Part shown: positions 20,641 to 32,381 of the stretch, in pieces
Layout of the letters: every line of letters starts with the position of its first letter
Numbering within the stretch: the stretch's first letter is position 1
Assembly (NCBI GenBank): GCA_965153455.1
Contig: OZ234501.1
Location: forward strand, 14,322,001-14,386,000
Direction: 5' to 3'
Source: Sphagnum compactum
Taxonomy: Eukaryota > Bryophyta > Sphagnopsida > Sphagnales
Length of the DNA stretch: 64,000 nucleotides
Made by a program: the position numbers and the translations under genes
The notes under the pieces: model-generated
The model's input: only the letters and a program-made list of their open reading frames with translations
What the model was told of the DNA's origin: nothing
Database searches by the model: none

Positions 20641-22970
20641 CAGTGTTGTGTGGATACCATCTTTTTGTGATATCCGTCAGATAAGGATATCCGGTCAAAA
20701 TTATTTATCCAAACCAGATATTAGAAAAAATATTTCTTTTCCAATTTAAATATCTGGGTCGGATATCATATTTTCAAGTTTTGTTATTCAACCAAGATAT
20801 CAATCTACCGAATATCTGTTGTTATTTATTAGTCGAATATTGGTTCCGGATATCAACAACTTGGATTTTAAACAAGTTTATAAAAGGTTTAAAAAAAATC
20901 CTAAAGTCTAAAGTGTTTGCATGCAAACATTAACAAAACTTTTTAAGAAAAACACGAGCACTCACTTTTCACTCCTCTAATATCAAAAAATGACTATGAT
21001 AAGCCGAAAGTAAAAAAATAATGATCCTCTACAACATGAAGGTTGAAAAACTCAGAAACATTCTGTAGTCTTGTAATCTGCAAATGTTTTTTAAAAAAAA
21101 GTATAAAAAAACTAGAACTAGTTGAAAAAAACTTGAGAAAAAAGAGAGAGAGAAAAAAAAACAACACAAGAAATTTCAAATTCAAGAAGAAGAACACAAA
21201 TTATTAAAAAGAAATAAAACAAACCAAAGCTATAAAAAAAAGAAAAAAAATAATTAAAATTAAAAAAAGGAAAAAACCAGAAAATAAAATTAAAAACAGA
21301 ATTTTAAAAAAAAATTAGAAACAAAAAATAGAAACACCTAAAAAAAACTTAAAAACAGAAAAACATGAAAATTGATAAAATCAAAGTAGAGAAAATAAAA
21401 ACATGAAACAAAAAAGGGAGATACAGTAAAATAATTTTAAAAGAAAAATGAAACAAAACAAAGAGCAAAAGAAAGAAAAACTAAACTTGTAGTAATGAAA
21501 AAAAAAACAATACTTAAAAAAGAATGAGGTTTTTCTTCTTTCTCCAAACTTCAAACCTACATCCAATCAAACAAAAATACAAAAGTTAAAAAGAAGCACT
21601 TTATTTCTATTATATTAAATGTTAGAAAAACCAGAAAGAAATTAAAAAAAAGAGAAACAAACATAAAACAAAACACACATAAAAATAGAAACAAAATGAA
21701 AAGAGGTAAAAGAAGAATATAAAAAATGAAAAAATGAAAAAAACATAAATGGAAAAAAGTAAAAAAAAAAACTATAAAAAAGGAATGAAAATAAATGACA
21801 CAAGGAAAGGGAAATACAATAAAATATTTTTTTGTAAAAAAAGAAAAAAACAGATTACAAAAAAGAAGAAACAAAATAGAGAGCAAAAAAAAGAGAAAAA
21901 AAACTTATAGTAATGAAAAAAAACCATACTTGAAAAAGAATGAGGTTTGTCTTATTTCTCCAAACTTCAAACTTGCATCTAAACAAACAAAAAGTCAAAA
22001 GTTACAAAGAAACACTTTATTTTTATTATACTAAAATATTTTTAAAACCAGAAAATTTTGAAAAAGAAAATAAAAAAAAGAAAACAGAAAACAAATAAAA
22101 ATAGATTAAAAACGAAAACAGATAAAAATAGAAAAAACTAAAACATGAAACAAACATAAACAAAAAAATTATAAAAAGTAAAATGGAAAAAATGAAACAA
22201 ACAAAGGGAAATATAGTAAACACATTTTTTCAAAATAAAAACAAATTTAAAAAAAAAGGAAGAAACGAAATAAAGAGCAAACAAAAGATTTTTTTTTTAA
22301 TAGTAATGAAATAAAACATACCTAAAGAAGAATGTGATTGTCTTGTTTATTCAAACTTTAAACCTACATCCAAACAAACAAAATTACAAAAGTAAACAAA
22401 AGAAATATTTTACTTCAAGAAACATAAAAACAAAAAAATAAAAATAAAAAAGAAGAGACAAAAGAGAGAAAAAAAAAACCTACTTAAAATGTTGCAACAA
22501 CTTGCAAGAGGACAAGGAAAGGGTAAGTAGAGAGTGAGAATAGAGCAAGGAAAAGAGAAAAAGAGAAAAGGAAGAAGGAAAAATAAAATGATAAAGTGAA
22601 AGTGGATTAGAAAAGCCATTGTGACCTTTTTATCCCGTCCTAGGAAAGATGTCAAGTTGTGGTGGTTGCAAATTGCAAACTTTTTCTTTTTCCTAACCTA
22701 ATCACTTACTAACCAAATTAATGACCTAACTTAATTACTAATTTGATATCCTAATCCAAGCTTAAATTTGATATCTGGCTTGATATCAAAATCCTTATAT
22801 CGAACATAAACCTTGAATATCAAAGAGTAGGATATCATATAAGTGATATTCAACAAATCGAATATTAAGTTCAATATCACCCAAAATGATATCCATTGGA
22901 TATCATGGATGATATCTAACTTAATATCTAGGCTTGATATTTGGATATTCTGGATATCCACCCAACATTG
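20641..22970. mobile_element. Non-autonomous hAT-like element, 2.33 kb
   Basis: Ends are inverted repeats: CAGTGTTGTGTGGATACC at 20641 and, on the other strand, CAATGTTGGGTGGATATCC ending at 22970. They are bounded by an 8-bp target duplication with one mismatch, GTTTAAAC (20633-20640) and GTCTAAAC (22971-22978). CA(G/A)TG ends plus an 8-bp duplication are hAT hallmarks. Subterminal regions (20660-20850 and 22740-22955) are full of GATAT/ATATC words, which could be transposase binding sites. The core is A-rich on the plus strand and has no transposase frame, so it depends on enzyme supplied elsewhere. Confidence 0.8.
21380..22430. repeat. Roughly 400-bp tandem units inside the hAT-like element
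   Basis: Three diverged direct units. Landmarks: TAGTAATGAAA at about 21490, 21911 and 22302; CCAAACTTCAAAC or CAAACTTTAAACC at about 21544, 21960 and 22353; AAACAAACAAA later in the second and third. The spacing is about 420 then 390 bp. The strand is strongly purine-biased (A-rich with almost no C runs). Amplification occurred inside the element. Confidence 0.65.
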
Positions 22971-23289
22971 GTCTAAACTTTAATTGTATGATGGAAACAA
23001 AAATCAATCATTATTACATATATGACTTTTGCATTTAGGCAATGGATTTAAAAGCAACTCTAAAGATGAAAACACCTAGCTTTTCATATCTTTAATGAAC
23101 ATCAATCATGATACCTCATTAACTTGTATGGCATTACTATAGCACAAAAGAAACCTTTATTTTTTAAAGGTGTATGTATATTCAAGCTCCTTTTTTTTCT
23201 AAAGCAAGCATCACTACTAAAGCCTTAACATTATTTGAATAATAGGTTGAAAATGTGTGCACAACAATCAAAGCACCTAGAAGTACTAC

Positions 23290-24660
23290 AACTAGCTAGT
23301 CAAACATCTAAAACATGACATGGTTCGGGCACCATGTTTTACTTTAGCATGTTTTGGATCCATGTTTTGACCTTTTAATTTTAATTTTAATTTTCTAAAT
23401 CCAAGTTTTGAGATACAATGTTTTGAGGTGCTAAAACAATGCTCACCTTTAGCCCAAGTGTCCAACACTCAAATTTGAGTTTCATGTTCATTTAATTTGT
23501 TTTTTGGATTTGATTGCTTTTTGTTTTGCTAGTTGTTTTGTTTTTTAGTTTGTTCATTCAATTTATTTTTCTTCTTAATGTTGTTAATGCCATTTATGGC
23601 ATGTCATGAAGAATGTACATTCTTTGAAACATGGTGAAGAGATATTTAGAAAGACTTGCATGGTTTACAATATGCTAAAAAAGGTTTACATGTTCTAAAA
23701 CATGCCATGAAATATTTATATGATTTGGAACATACCTAAAACAAGTTGAGAAGGACTTACATGTTTTGAAATATGGTTCAAACATGTTAAGAAGGATTTA
23801 CATGCTCTACAACATGCCACAAAGGCCTATGCAAACATGTTTCAAAACATGCCTAAAAATATGTTGGGAATGGTTTAAATGCTTTGAAGATGCCTAAAAC
23901 ATGTCAAAAAAGATTTACATGTTTTGAAATGTGTTAAGAAGGGTTTGCATGCTTTGGAATATGCCTAAAACAAGTTAGTAAGGACTTAGATGTTTTGAAA
24001 CATGCTCGAAATTAATTAGAAATGATTTAAATGTTTTTGAAACATGTTTGAAACATGTCATGAAAGGCTTACATGCTTTGAAACGTACCAAACATGTTTG
24101 AAACATATAAGTCCTTGACATGTTTTAAGTATATTCCAAAGCATGTAGATCCTTCCCAACATGTTTCAAAATGTGTTAGTCTTTCTTGACAATGTGTTTC
24201 AATACATGAGAATCCTTCCAACCATGTTTTAGAAGATATGTAAGTCCTTTTTGACATGTTTCAACCATGTTTAAAATCATGAAGTCATTTCAATTTTAGG
24301 CATGTTTCAAAGTACGTAAGTCCTTCCTAACACATTTCAAACATGTTTCAAAGCTTGTAAGCCCTCTTCAACTTGTTTTAAAGCACATAAGTCCCTTTGG
24401 ACATGTTTTCTGCATGTTTAAAATCATTGAAGTCGTTCCCAACATGTTGTAAGCAAGGTTTTAAAACATGTAAACCCTTTTAAACATGTTTCAAAACATG
24501 TGAATCTTTCTCAACATATTTAATTTGGCATGTTTCAAAGCATGTAATTTTTTCTCGACATATTTCAAGCATGTTTCTTAGCATGGAAGTCCTTGACGTG
24601 TTTCAAAACATAGAAGACCATATTACATGTTGGCATTTTTTATCATGTTTCTTGCAAGAA
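23290..24660. repeat. Large inverted array of CATGTTT/AAACATG units
   Basis: The left half (about 23580-24090) repeats units like AAGGACTTACATGTTTTGAA plus ATGCCTAAAACATGTT. The right half (about 24095-24655) carries the reverse complement, such as TTCAAAGCATGTAAGTCCTT. The centre lies near 24090, and the array could fold into one long hairpin. Individual words such as AAACATGTTT are themselves palindromes. No open frame crosses it. The looser segment at 23290-23450 has isolated CATGTTTT words. Confidence 0.75.
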
Positions 24661-26862
24661 GTTTATTTGTAACATGTTTTTGTGCTTGATGTTCTTTTGT
24701 AAAGTCTCCAAACTTGGGGGGCTTATAACTCTTACCAAATTTAGTAAAATGGGCCAGTTGACCTCATGATTGAGAGCTTTTCAATTTCATATGAATGTTT
24801 GCTAATGGATGCAATTCAACTTTTCAAATTTCACTATAATTAATCACTCAAGTTGTTTTGACAACATCTATTAAAAAACATATTTTCTATTTTCACTCGA
24901 TGGGAAACCACCTTCTTATTGAAATTATCAAAGGATATTTCCAAAGATACAAAAATCATCTAATTGAAACATGTTTGGACTTTCCAAACTTCATTCTAAT
25001 TATTTTTTAACCTAACAAATGACAACTTTTTTCAAACACAAGAAATTTGAAACTTTTGACACATTTTTCTACTTATAACTTACCCTTACAACTAGTTTAC
25101 AACTCAACTTTTTAAAACTTCCAAAACCCTAAACATTATTTTTAAATGTTTAAGAATGAATGAATTTTTTAAAAGTGTGGCAAAACTCAATTTAATCAAA
25201 CTAATACAATGGACTTGAACCTTACAAGGACTTGAACCTTAAACTAACAAAACAAACAAGCAATAAAGTTCATTAGGGGCATTCATAATAAAAGGAGCCA
25301 GTTTTTTTTGAACATAATGAAAATTCAACTTCTATTATTTTGAAAACCGTCAGCAATTGTATTTAATGAATTGTTAATCCATCAATGTTTGTTCATGAAA
25401 TTGGAATCTTTTAAATTTAAAATCATTTCATTATGTTATAAGAACCCTTTGTCATATGCAAAACACTTGTGGAATGGCTTTTTTTAAAGGCTTAAAAATT
25501 TGAATGTGTTTTTTATTATTCAAATCTCTTCCACCAAATGTTTTCAAATTCGTTGTGGGTTTTAATATACTTAATAAGAAGGGCCACATGTGTTGATATT
25601 TTTAGGTGCACATGTATTGGACCCTTTTAAAGGATGTTGATTCTAATTTTGAATGTTTCTAATGACTTAAAAAATTTAAAATTTGTGATCATGGTTCAAA
25701 CAAAATTGAATATTTGAATATGATGTACATTTTAATGCAAAAAAATTACTTATATATTATAGGTTGTGTTTAGTCTAATATCAATATTTAATATCTTATA
25801 TGTAATCCTTGGTAAGGATTCCAACCTTGGCGCCCATGGCTCCTTTTATTATGAACTTACTCCCATCACAATAAATTAAAAATATTTACAATAATAAACT
25901 TAAAACAATTAAAGTCATAATAATTGTGCATAGTGAAAATGTACAAGCATACAAACATCAAAATCCTAACATACAAATCAACAAGTAATAGACAACTCAA
26001 TAATTTAATAAATAAGAACATTAAGAAGAAACCTAACAAAAAAAATAAAACAAAACAAATGAAAAAATAAGGAAAAAGAAACAAATAAAACAACCAAGAA
26101 AAAAATTACTTTAAGTAAAATAAAATGAGAAAATTGCTAAGAGAATTATTGAGAAAAAAAAAAAAAACCATCTATGTGCAAAACACACAAGTAAAACAAC
26201 AAGCAAATGTAAGCAAAAAATTCAATTTCAATTTTTAACACTTACAATAAAAACAAGTCTTGTTTCACTAGTTCAAAATGCAACACCTCCAAATGTGGAT
26301 TCTCAAAAAACAAAAACAAATGTATGGAAGATAACATTTTGTAAGTGGCAAAATCTTAGTAGATTTTGACCTAAAATAATCTCCTTCTATCTCTATGCCT
26401 ATACCATAGGGCAAAATCATCAAAAGGTTACAAATTATAGTACAAATTTGGTTTACACTTGTTCTTAAACCTTAACCCTTGTCACTACACATGGCAAGGG
26501 TTTGTAAGAAACATAATAGCAAATGACATTATCAAGTCATCCAATGTCATTAATTCCTTCAAGCCATTTTCCTCTACCCAAAATGCAATGAGCATTACAT
26601 ATTTGTCATTGTTTGTTGTCACTTACAAAAGGGGTTATATCGCCATCATTGATTATGCACCTTGTACAATCTCCTTCCATTACTCATATTATGCCAAATT
26701 TTAGCTCTAGAGACCTTGCATTCGCTTTAAATACATAATTATAGAGTGCAAACTTCTTTTGTCACGATTTGCATCTTGAAGCAAACATCGAAGGGCGACC
26801 AAACAACAATCGAATTGACAGATCCTGAACATGGTTATTACTTACGGGCTATTTACTTCTGC
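24661..26862. other. Intergenic, with one inverted-repeat pair
   Basis: AT-rich, no gene recognised. The 19-bp sequence at 25282-25300 (TTCATAATAAAAGGAGCCA) is perfectly inverted at 25837-25855, so 25282-25855 may be a 574-bp MITE; no clear target duplication was seen. The stretch 25860-26240 is A-rich and purine-skewed. Confidence 0.45.
25282..25855. mobile_element. Possible MITE with 19-bp perfect terminal inverted repeats
   Basis: TTCATAATAAAAGGAGCCA and its exact complement delimit 574 bp of AT-rich non-coding DNA. A perfect 19-bp match at this spacing is unlikely by chance, but flanking duplications are not evident, so the superfamily is unknown. Confidence 0.45.
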
Positions 26863-27946
26863 CTAGGACCCGGGTTGGTATTTCGTCCCGCCACATAGTA
26901 AGATGTTGCAAAATAGCACGACACAAGATGAAAAGAGAAGTAGAGCGCCAATCGCAGCCCAGTAGTATATATCCTTCAGTCCCACCGTCTGTTTCCCGGA
27001 TTCGCCGCGTTTCCCGGATTTGCCGCGTTTCCCGGATTCGCCGCATCTATCTTCAGACTTCTCCAAGAACCAGGAGAATTGAAAATCTGTTCCTTGTTGC
27101 TTCAACTCCGCAAGCTGCGCATGTAATTGCTGCAACACTAGTTATTGTTAGCATTGCAACTTATATTTCAGAAGCGATACAACCTTGCTCTTCGATTGTG
27201 GAGCGGTGTCCAGAATAAACTTTGCCGGTTACGAAAGAGGTCAAACTGATCATCAGGTCAAATTCCAAGATAATCTATGTGTGTACCATTAGCTTTCAAG
27301 CAAGCATTCAAGAAAAAGTTGCACTCAATAAGAACTCGACAAACAGCTTCGATTTATTAGAGGCCGAGTAACTTCATGGTCCATTCAAACCCTTGGAACC
27401 TGCACAAGGATCTCACTTCTCTCAAGGACAATATTGAATAAAACCAGACTTGATAGAAGCGCTCACCTTTGCTTCAGATATCTTACGTTCGAAGTTCGTT
27501 TGCAGTTCTCCATAGTCAACGAGCTTGAAATGCACGCTCACGATAGTTACTATGGAAGCTATCAGGGACAGCGACGTAGGGCCCCAAGACTGCCTGCAAC
27601 CAAGTTTATTCGACAGCGCCACAGCCGTAAACACCGCGCCTTGGAACACGCTGTAAAACCCAATCCACTGGTACAATTCGTTCTTCGCGTGCTTCAATCG
27701 AGCTTCCCTGTGCAGTTTCGAATGCAGTGAGGTTTTAAATTGCTTCTCCCACTCCTCCAAAAGCCAAGTCCACCGCTCGTCCTTCTTTATTTCATACAGC
27801 CGTCGAGCTGATTCCGCTTGTACAACATCAATCGGAGTTTTCTCTTTTACAGGGCGCATATCAATCGCAACTTCCCCTCGTGCTGTCCCATTCGATACCG
27901 GCCCGTTCAAAGGATCAGAAGGTTCTATCTCGGTTTCTGGAGTCAT
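26863..27946 (-). CDS. Uncharacterised membrane protein gene A, two exons
   Basis: Exon 1 is 27946-27467 and exon 2 is 27129-26863 (minus strand). The 337-bp intron is GT-AG in phase 0, and the product is 248 residues. The N-terminus is polar and acidic, then Trp-rich (RWTWLLEEWEKQF), then a basic amphipathic stretch. A hydrophobic block follows with two likely helices (GFYSVFQGAVFTAVALSNKL and SLSLIASIVTIVSVHFKLV), joined by a Cys-containing loop. Exon 2 gives a helical segment (AQLAELKQQG...FQFSWF), a basic Gly/Ser/Lys/Arg repeat from an 18-bp minisatellite, and a C-terminal membrane helix (YYWAAIGALLLFSSCVVLF). It is paralogous to gene B at 62846 with the same intron position. I do not recognise a named family. 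Three membrane helices suggest an integral membrane protein; function unknown. Confidence 0.8.
26995..27047 (-). repeat. 18-bp minisatellite inside gene A exon 2
   Basis: About three copies of CCGGATTCGCCGCGTTTC (plus strand), encoding six-residue basic units of the type GESGKR/GKSGKR on the minus strand. The length is a multiple of three, so copy-number change keeps the frame. Gene B lacks it, and B's frame break is at the same place. Confidence 0.8.
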
Positions 27947-28167
27947 TTGTAAGCACCCTTCCGATGTGCAGCGCCCTCGTCTTCAACGCAGATTGGCTGT
28001 AGCGACAGTGGGCATTCGACTGCACCGCATCCGTAAGCAGCACGTCTTGAAACAAACCCCACTCCACTGGAACAACTCGTTCCCCATTCTTCAATCAAGT
28101 CTTTTGTTTCGGTTTCTTGCCCTCTCACGACAACAAAAGAGTGATTTCACAAGGACTTCCATCCTTG

Positions 28168-28182
28168 TTTATATATATATAC
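28168..28182 (-). promoter_or_regulatory. Likely TATA box of gene A
   Basis: TATATATATATAAA on the minus strand, 222-236 bp before the gene A ATG, inside a short TA run next to a C/T-rich tract. The position suits a 5' UTR of about 190 nt. A simple TA microsatellite is the alternative explanation. Confidence 0.4.
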
Positions 28183-28289
28183 ATTTTCCCCTCCCCCCCC
28201 TCCGCCCATTTCACTGGATGTTGAGTGAATTTCAGGACTGAATGAGGAAGTAACGAATTCACTGGCCTAGCCTACTGAAAAGGGCCTTG

Positions 28290-28360
28290 TGAACTGCATC
28301 CACTAATGAACAGGGACTATGAACTGCACCCATTAATGAACAGGTACTAGTGAACTGCAT
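28290..28360. repeat. 30-bp tandem repeat, 2.3 copies
   Basis: TGAACTGCATCCACTAATGA is repeated as TGAACTGCACCCATTAATGA with a third start at 28351; units begin at 28290, 28320 and 28351. It lies just upstream of the gene A promoter region. Confidence 0.75.
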
Positions 28361-28599
28361 TTTGCAATAATGTCTGCCTCTTCAAACTGTTCCCCTCGAC
28401 CTTCCAACAGCCACATTGTAAGCCACTTACAAAATGAAACGTGTGAAGGGTTGCTATCTCGGTGCGGCCAGGGTGAACGAGCACCCATGTTGGTACCTTC
28501 ACCTTTTAGCGTGAGGTTGCCCAAAACATTGTTATGTTTGAACTCTGAAACCCTGATTTAGTGTAAGCATGGGATATTTGTAATATTTCGAAATATTTT

Positions 28600-29175
28600 A
28601 GAAGGATTTTGAGATTTTTACCATGGTACCATGACCATAGTGGGTGCTGGTTCACCGAAGGTGGTGCCTATGGCCTACTACAAAGGCATATCTACCAGTT
28701 GGCACTTTTTGAAACTTGAAACCGGTGGGTAAGGCAAGGTATATGTATACTCTCCACTGATGGCTCCAGAAATCATAGCATGGGTTTTGATTCTATGGGA
28801 GGTATTAAAACTCACAGTCAAAGAACCTACCCTAAATCACTGGTTCTTCCATGAGAATGGTCATTTTTTTGGAAATTTTTCAAAAACCTAGAACCAGAGG
28901 TTCTTTTGATTCTAAAAATATTAATCTCAGAACTCTGGTTTTGAAATTCTGAAAATTTTCAAAAAACTGGAATTGAAGGTTCTTTTATTGTTAATTTTTC
29001 AATTAATTTTTTTTTGAAACTGAAGGTTTTTAACAAAATCAAAGAACCACAAAACACCTGTAAATACTAGAAACTTCTGGCTGATTGATACACTGTTACT
29101 TGAAAGCTTTGAGATTTTTACCATAGTACCGGTATAGGTGCTGGTTCTCCGATGGTACTGAAAATGACTCTTTCC
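28600..29175. repeat. Duplicated GAGATTTTTACCAT segment pair
   Basis: GAGATTTTTACCATGGTACC...GGTGCTGGTTCACCGA at about 28609-28665 recurs as GAGATTTTTACCATAGTACC...GGTGCTGGTTCTCCGA at about 29109-29155. These direct repeats bracket about 450 bp rich in AGAACC/GGTTCTT words. Similar words fill 59040-59420 and 61270-62030, pointing to a dispersed family. Confidence 0.45.
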
Positions 29176-30235
29176 TACTATATAAAAGATAATTTTTTCC
29201 TGAGCTCACCTAACAACAATCTTACAAATCTCTTAATATTTCATGACTGTGTGGAGTTAGTACAAAAAATTTTATGCATATGTGAGTCCTCAATCTATGT
29301 ATGAAGGAAGGTAGTTTGTTTTGTTTTGTAGTTATGAGATCCACTGAACGGGATGCATCAGATTGTGTTCTTGGTGTCTTTGGAAAGCTCTCAATGAGGA
29401 GGGGTGCATGAGCTTGGTTCCATGACATCTAGGGTGCAAAACACCTTGAATATAGAATGATTTTTTCACTGAAAATTAAATTAAATCATAGCTGAAATTT
29501 TCGGAGGAATTGAAACGTGCCTTCGGTGATGATGGAAAGATCTTGATGAGCAGGATTTAATGGAATTTATTTGGTAAGATTTGGATTCAGAATGTGAGAG
29601 ATACTGATTTTAAAGTGATTTCTGCCACTGAAAGTTCAAATAAATTCCAAAAAACCAGTTTTTGGAAGGAAAAATCAGTTGAGGATGTCATAACACTTCA
29701 GTCAATGGCACAGGTCACACTAGTGTACACCAAGAAAGAATAGGTTTGTACATTTTATGTATAGGAGAAAGTTCCAGATATAGGGCCTTCTGGATTTTTG
29801 GTCTAGTCCCCAGGCCAATAACTAAAATATAGGGGATTTTTTTCATTCGTAATGTAATGTACAGCAGGGGAAAAACACAATTTTAAATGAAAAGATGGAC
29901 AGCCTAACAGGTAACTTCCAGCGGTCTGAAGTGATTCTGATAGGTTGGTGGGTAACTTCTAACAGGTGGAAGTTACCCTGAGAGGCTGGCACCTAAACTG
30001 ACAATCGGAGGGCCAATGAGGCTACCCAAACTACAAAGATTAAAAATCAGCGATACTTCATGCGTAGCCTAACTTTGTGTTAGGCTTCGTCCAATGGGAG
30101 CATTCATGAAATGAGGGACCCAGTTGGGATTGGTAGCCCGCTGGCAAAAGACCTTGATTGAGGTGTGGGCATAATGCAGCACAACGTGCCTGGCAACTTG
30201 TGTGGCTGAGAAGGAATTGCTTTCAGAGTAGGATC
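29176..30235. other. Intergenic, no gene recognised
   Basis: No credible coding region on either strand. One small hairpin, GGTAACTTC...GAAGTTACC, lies near 29950-29976. Confidence 0.45.
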
Positions 30236-30324
30236 ATTTTTTTTAAAAATTTATTTCTTGCCTCGTAAAGCATTGCTCCAAATTTAGCAATGTATCTGAA
30301 GGGTATGCTATCAAACTTAATAAT

Positions 30325-30527
30325 GGGGCGAGCATTTGGTATAACGGAACTCTTATCACACAACAATACAATGGGCTTTCCGTTTTACTAAATGCTTGCC
30401 CCTTTTTTCTAATAAATTTTTTTGGTTGTGCTTTACATTGGGCAACACCCATGGAGCAGGGTCATTACTGAAATAAGAACCCCCTCAGCTCCACCCAAAA
30501 GTTCATTATTTCAGTAATGTCCTGCTC
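30325..30527. repeat. Two adjacent inverted repeats (foldback sequence)
   Basis: The first pair is about 30334-30360 against 30376-30403, with GAGCATTTGGTATAACGGAA mirrored by TTCCGTTTTACTAAATGC. The second pair is 30454-30480 against 30501-30527, with arms beginning GAGCAGG and sharing ATTACTGAAATAA (27-base arms, few mismatches, 20-base loop). They could be the core of a MITE, but outer borders are not clear. Confidence 0.55.
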
Positions 30528-30689
30528 TAAGGGCAATACCCTAAATAATTTTGGAACCACATGGACAATATATTTCCATAAAGTTCCTTGAGAAGTGCCA
30601 AAAGAGTCCAATAAAAGATCGATGGCGGAAACCATGGTAAGGGAGACAAAAAGGGAAGGCCAAAGAAAGGCCAAAAGACAAACAACCTA

Positions 30690-31190
30690 CAAGAACCAAA
30701 AAAAAGGGAAAAAACTAATCCCTCTCGTGGTAGAAGCTATCTCACCCACGGCCCCTCTAATGTTGCTTGCATGCAAATTGTGAGATCTAATAATAATGGG
30801 AGGTCTAGAACGAGCATCACTTGCCGATGCAATCTTTTTTTTTATAGCAGAGGCTAAAACATGTTGGAGAGCAATACTAACACGCTGCCTAAAAAAATAA
30901 ATCCAAAAAAACAAAAATAAATGACCTTTCGATCGTTTATTGTGGAAAAAACAAGCACACTCCTTGATGAAATGATCCATATCACGTTTAAGTGTGACTT
31001 GCACCTCCATGGCCATCGGAATAAAGTGTTGCTCCCTCATGAAACCTTCTATATTATGGATCTTAGCAATGGCATTGACTTTTGCAATTACACCTATTGG
31101 TCAACTAATGACATTCGAAACCACCGTTTTTCGCATCAAAGCAATACCCATCACATCGACAACGAAAACCTAGTCCTTTCGGGTCATGTA
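30690..31190 (-). pseudogene. Degenerate coding relic of unknown repeat-encoded protein
   Basis: On the minus strand a frame can be followed from about 31175 down to 30690 with one stop near 31100. Segments include VNAIAKIHNIEGF and MREQHFIPMAMEVQV, then a basic region and a Lys/Arg/Ser stretch. The composition looks coding, and the frame stays open for 117 codons beyond the internal Met. I do not recognise the protein. It lies about 360 bp beyond the LTR of the neighbouring chromovirus and may be another mobile-element ORF. Confidence 0.4.
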
Positions 31191-31549
31191 GCATTTAGCT
31201 CATAAGGAAACGCATGACATAAGGGCGTACCATTGCTTTCTCCATACATTGTGCCCATTCTTTCAAGCAAGGGTATACATTATGTCTCGGATGGCATCAT
31301 GTGTGGCTATCTATTGACCTCCAAACATGTAACGAACTAAGTGTGTGTTAAATGCATCCAACCCATGTCCACACTCACATGTGAAAAGACTAGATGTTGA
31401 TGGTTGAATCAAATTGAGACGAAAACACAACGTTAAGGTGAAAGTAAAGTGTGCGATGCAAAACAAACAGCTAGATGGCCTAGCAACGAACCATTACCCT
31501 ACCCCCTTGCTCAAACAAAAATGAATGCAGGCTCTAGATGCTGAGGAAA

Positions 31550-32371
31550 TGTGACACGCTCCTTGGTCCCGGGGTGAACCCACTTGAGGGTTCACCAATG
31601 TGAAGTTGCGGAAAGTGGGAACCGAAGGGCACGCTCCCGACTTCCAACTCTAGAAAGGGGTAAAGGGTCGAGTTGGAAGCCCCGGGATTAGACTAGGAAG
31701 ATGGACTAGTAGATCAAACACGAATCTGCATCCAAAACCAACCACAAATGGGTTAGTTCACATTCGGAAACACCCTTGGGTGTTGGGACAAGCCACAGGC
31801 ACTTTGGACTACTTGACTCACCACGGCCCGGACTCGGGGGAAGCCACCACCTTCCCCCATATAGTATTCTCTGCAGCTCACCACGGAGCCTACATTCAAA
31901 TGGCACAAATTCTTGAGACTCCCGAAATGGAGTCCCGAAACTATCCCGGCGGGACTCCCGGAACTTTGAGCGGTCATAACTCCCGACTCCGGGGTTTGAT
32001 CGCAACGAGGTCTGAACCAAAGTTGTAGCCCTCGTCGAGATCTTTCCAACGCCATGTCGCACTCTCCAAGGCGACGTCGGGAAAGGGTCGATTCCCGACT
32101 TTTAGTGGTCGGGAGTCAAACTGCCAGTTTGACTCCCGGCCCTTCTTTTGCCCATAACTTGGGCTGCAGATGTCCGAATGGCCAATGCGAGGCCATTTTC
32201 GATATCTACGTTTCAAGACCTTTCCAATGACACCAAGAACACCTCAAGGCGAGGAGTTTTGGGCCTTGCTGTTGCGCTCTGAACATTCGGGAGTCCCAGA
32301 GGACTCCAAACCTCCAACTTTTCCAAGTGTTGGGATTCACCCCCACACTTGGCTAAAGTAGGGGTGCGACA
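31550..32371 (-). repeat. 3' LTR of the chromovirus
   Basis: On the minus strand it opens TGTCGCACCCC directly after the purine tract GGGGGAGAG and is proposed to end ...GCGTGTCACA at 31550. Two internal hairpins stand out: CCAAGTGT/ACACTTGG at its start (about 32324-32353) and a perfect 10-bp pair, CTTCCAACTC (31641-31650) with its complement (31670-31679). The left border is tentative because no second LTR is present for comparison. Confidence 0.65.
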
Positions 32372-32381
32372 CTCTCCCCCA
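32372..32381 (-). other. Polypurine tract of the chromovirus
   Basis: Minus strand TGGGGGAGAG immediately before the LTR start TGTCGC. A second purine run (AGAGGGGGAGA, about 33121-33132, minus) lies just after the coding region and could be an alternative or internal tract. Confidence 0.65.

Noticed and set aside
20994-22655. Several minus-strand Phe-rich open frames
   Set aside because: They are translations of A-rich low-complexity sequence in the hAT-like element core.
23600-24660. CRISPR array
   Set aside because: Units are diverged, inverted and have no constant spacer pattern; the genome is eukaryotic.
30243-30674. Two minus-strand frames of about 69 codons
   Set aside because: They overlap the hairpin region and show no motif.
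31706-32062. 118-codon minus-strand frame
   Set aside because: It lies wholly inside the chromovirus LTR.
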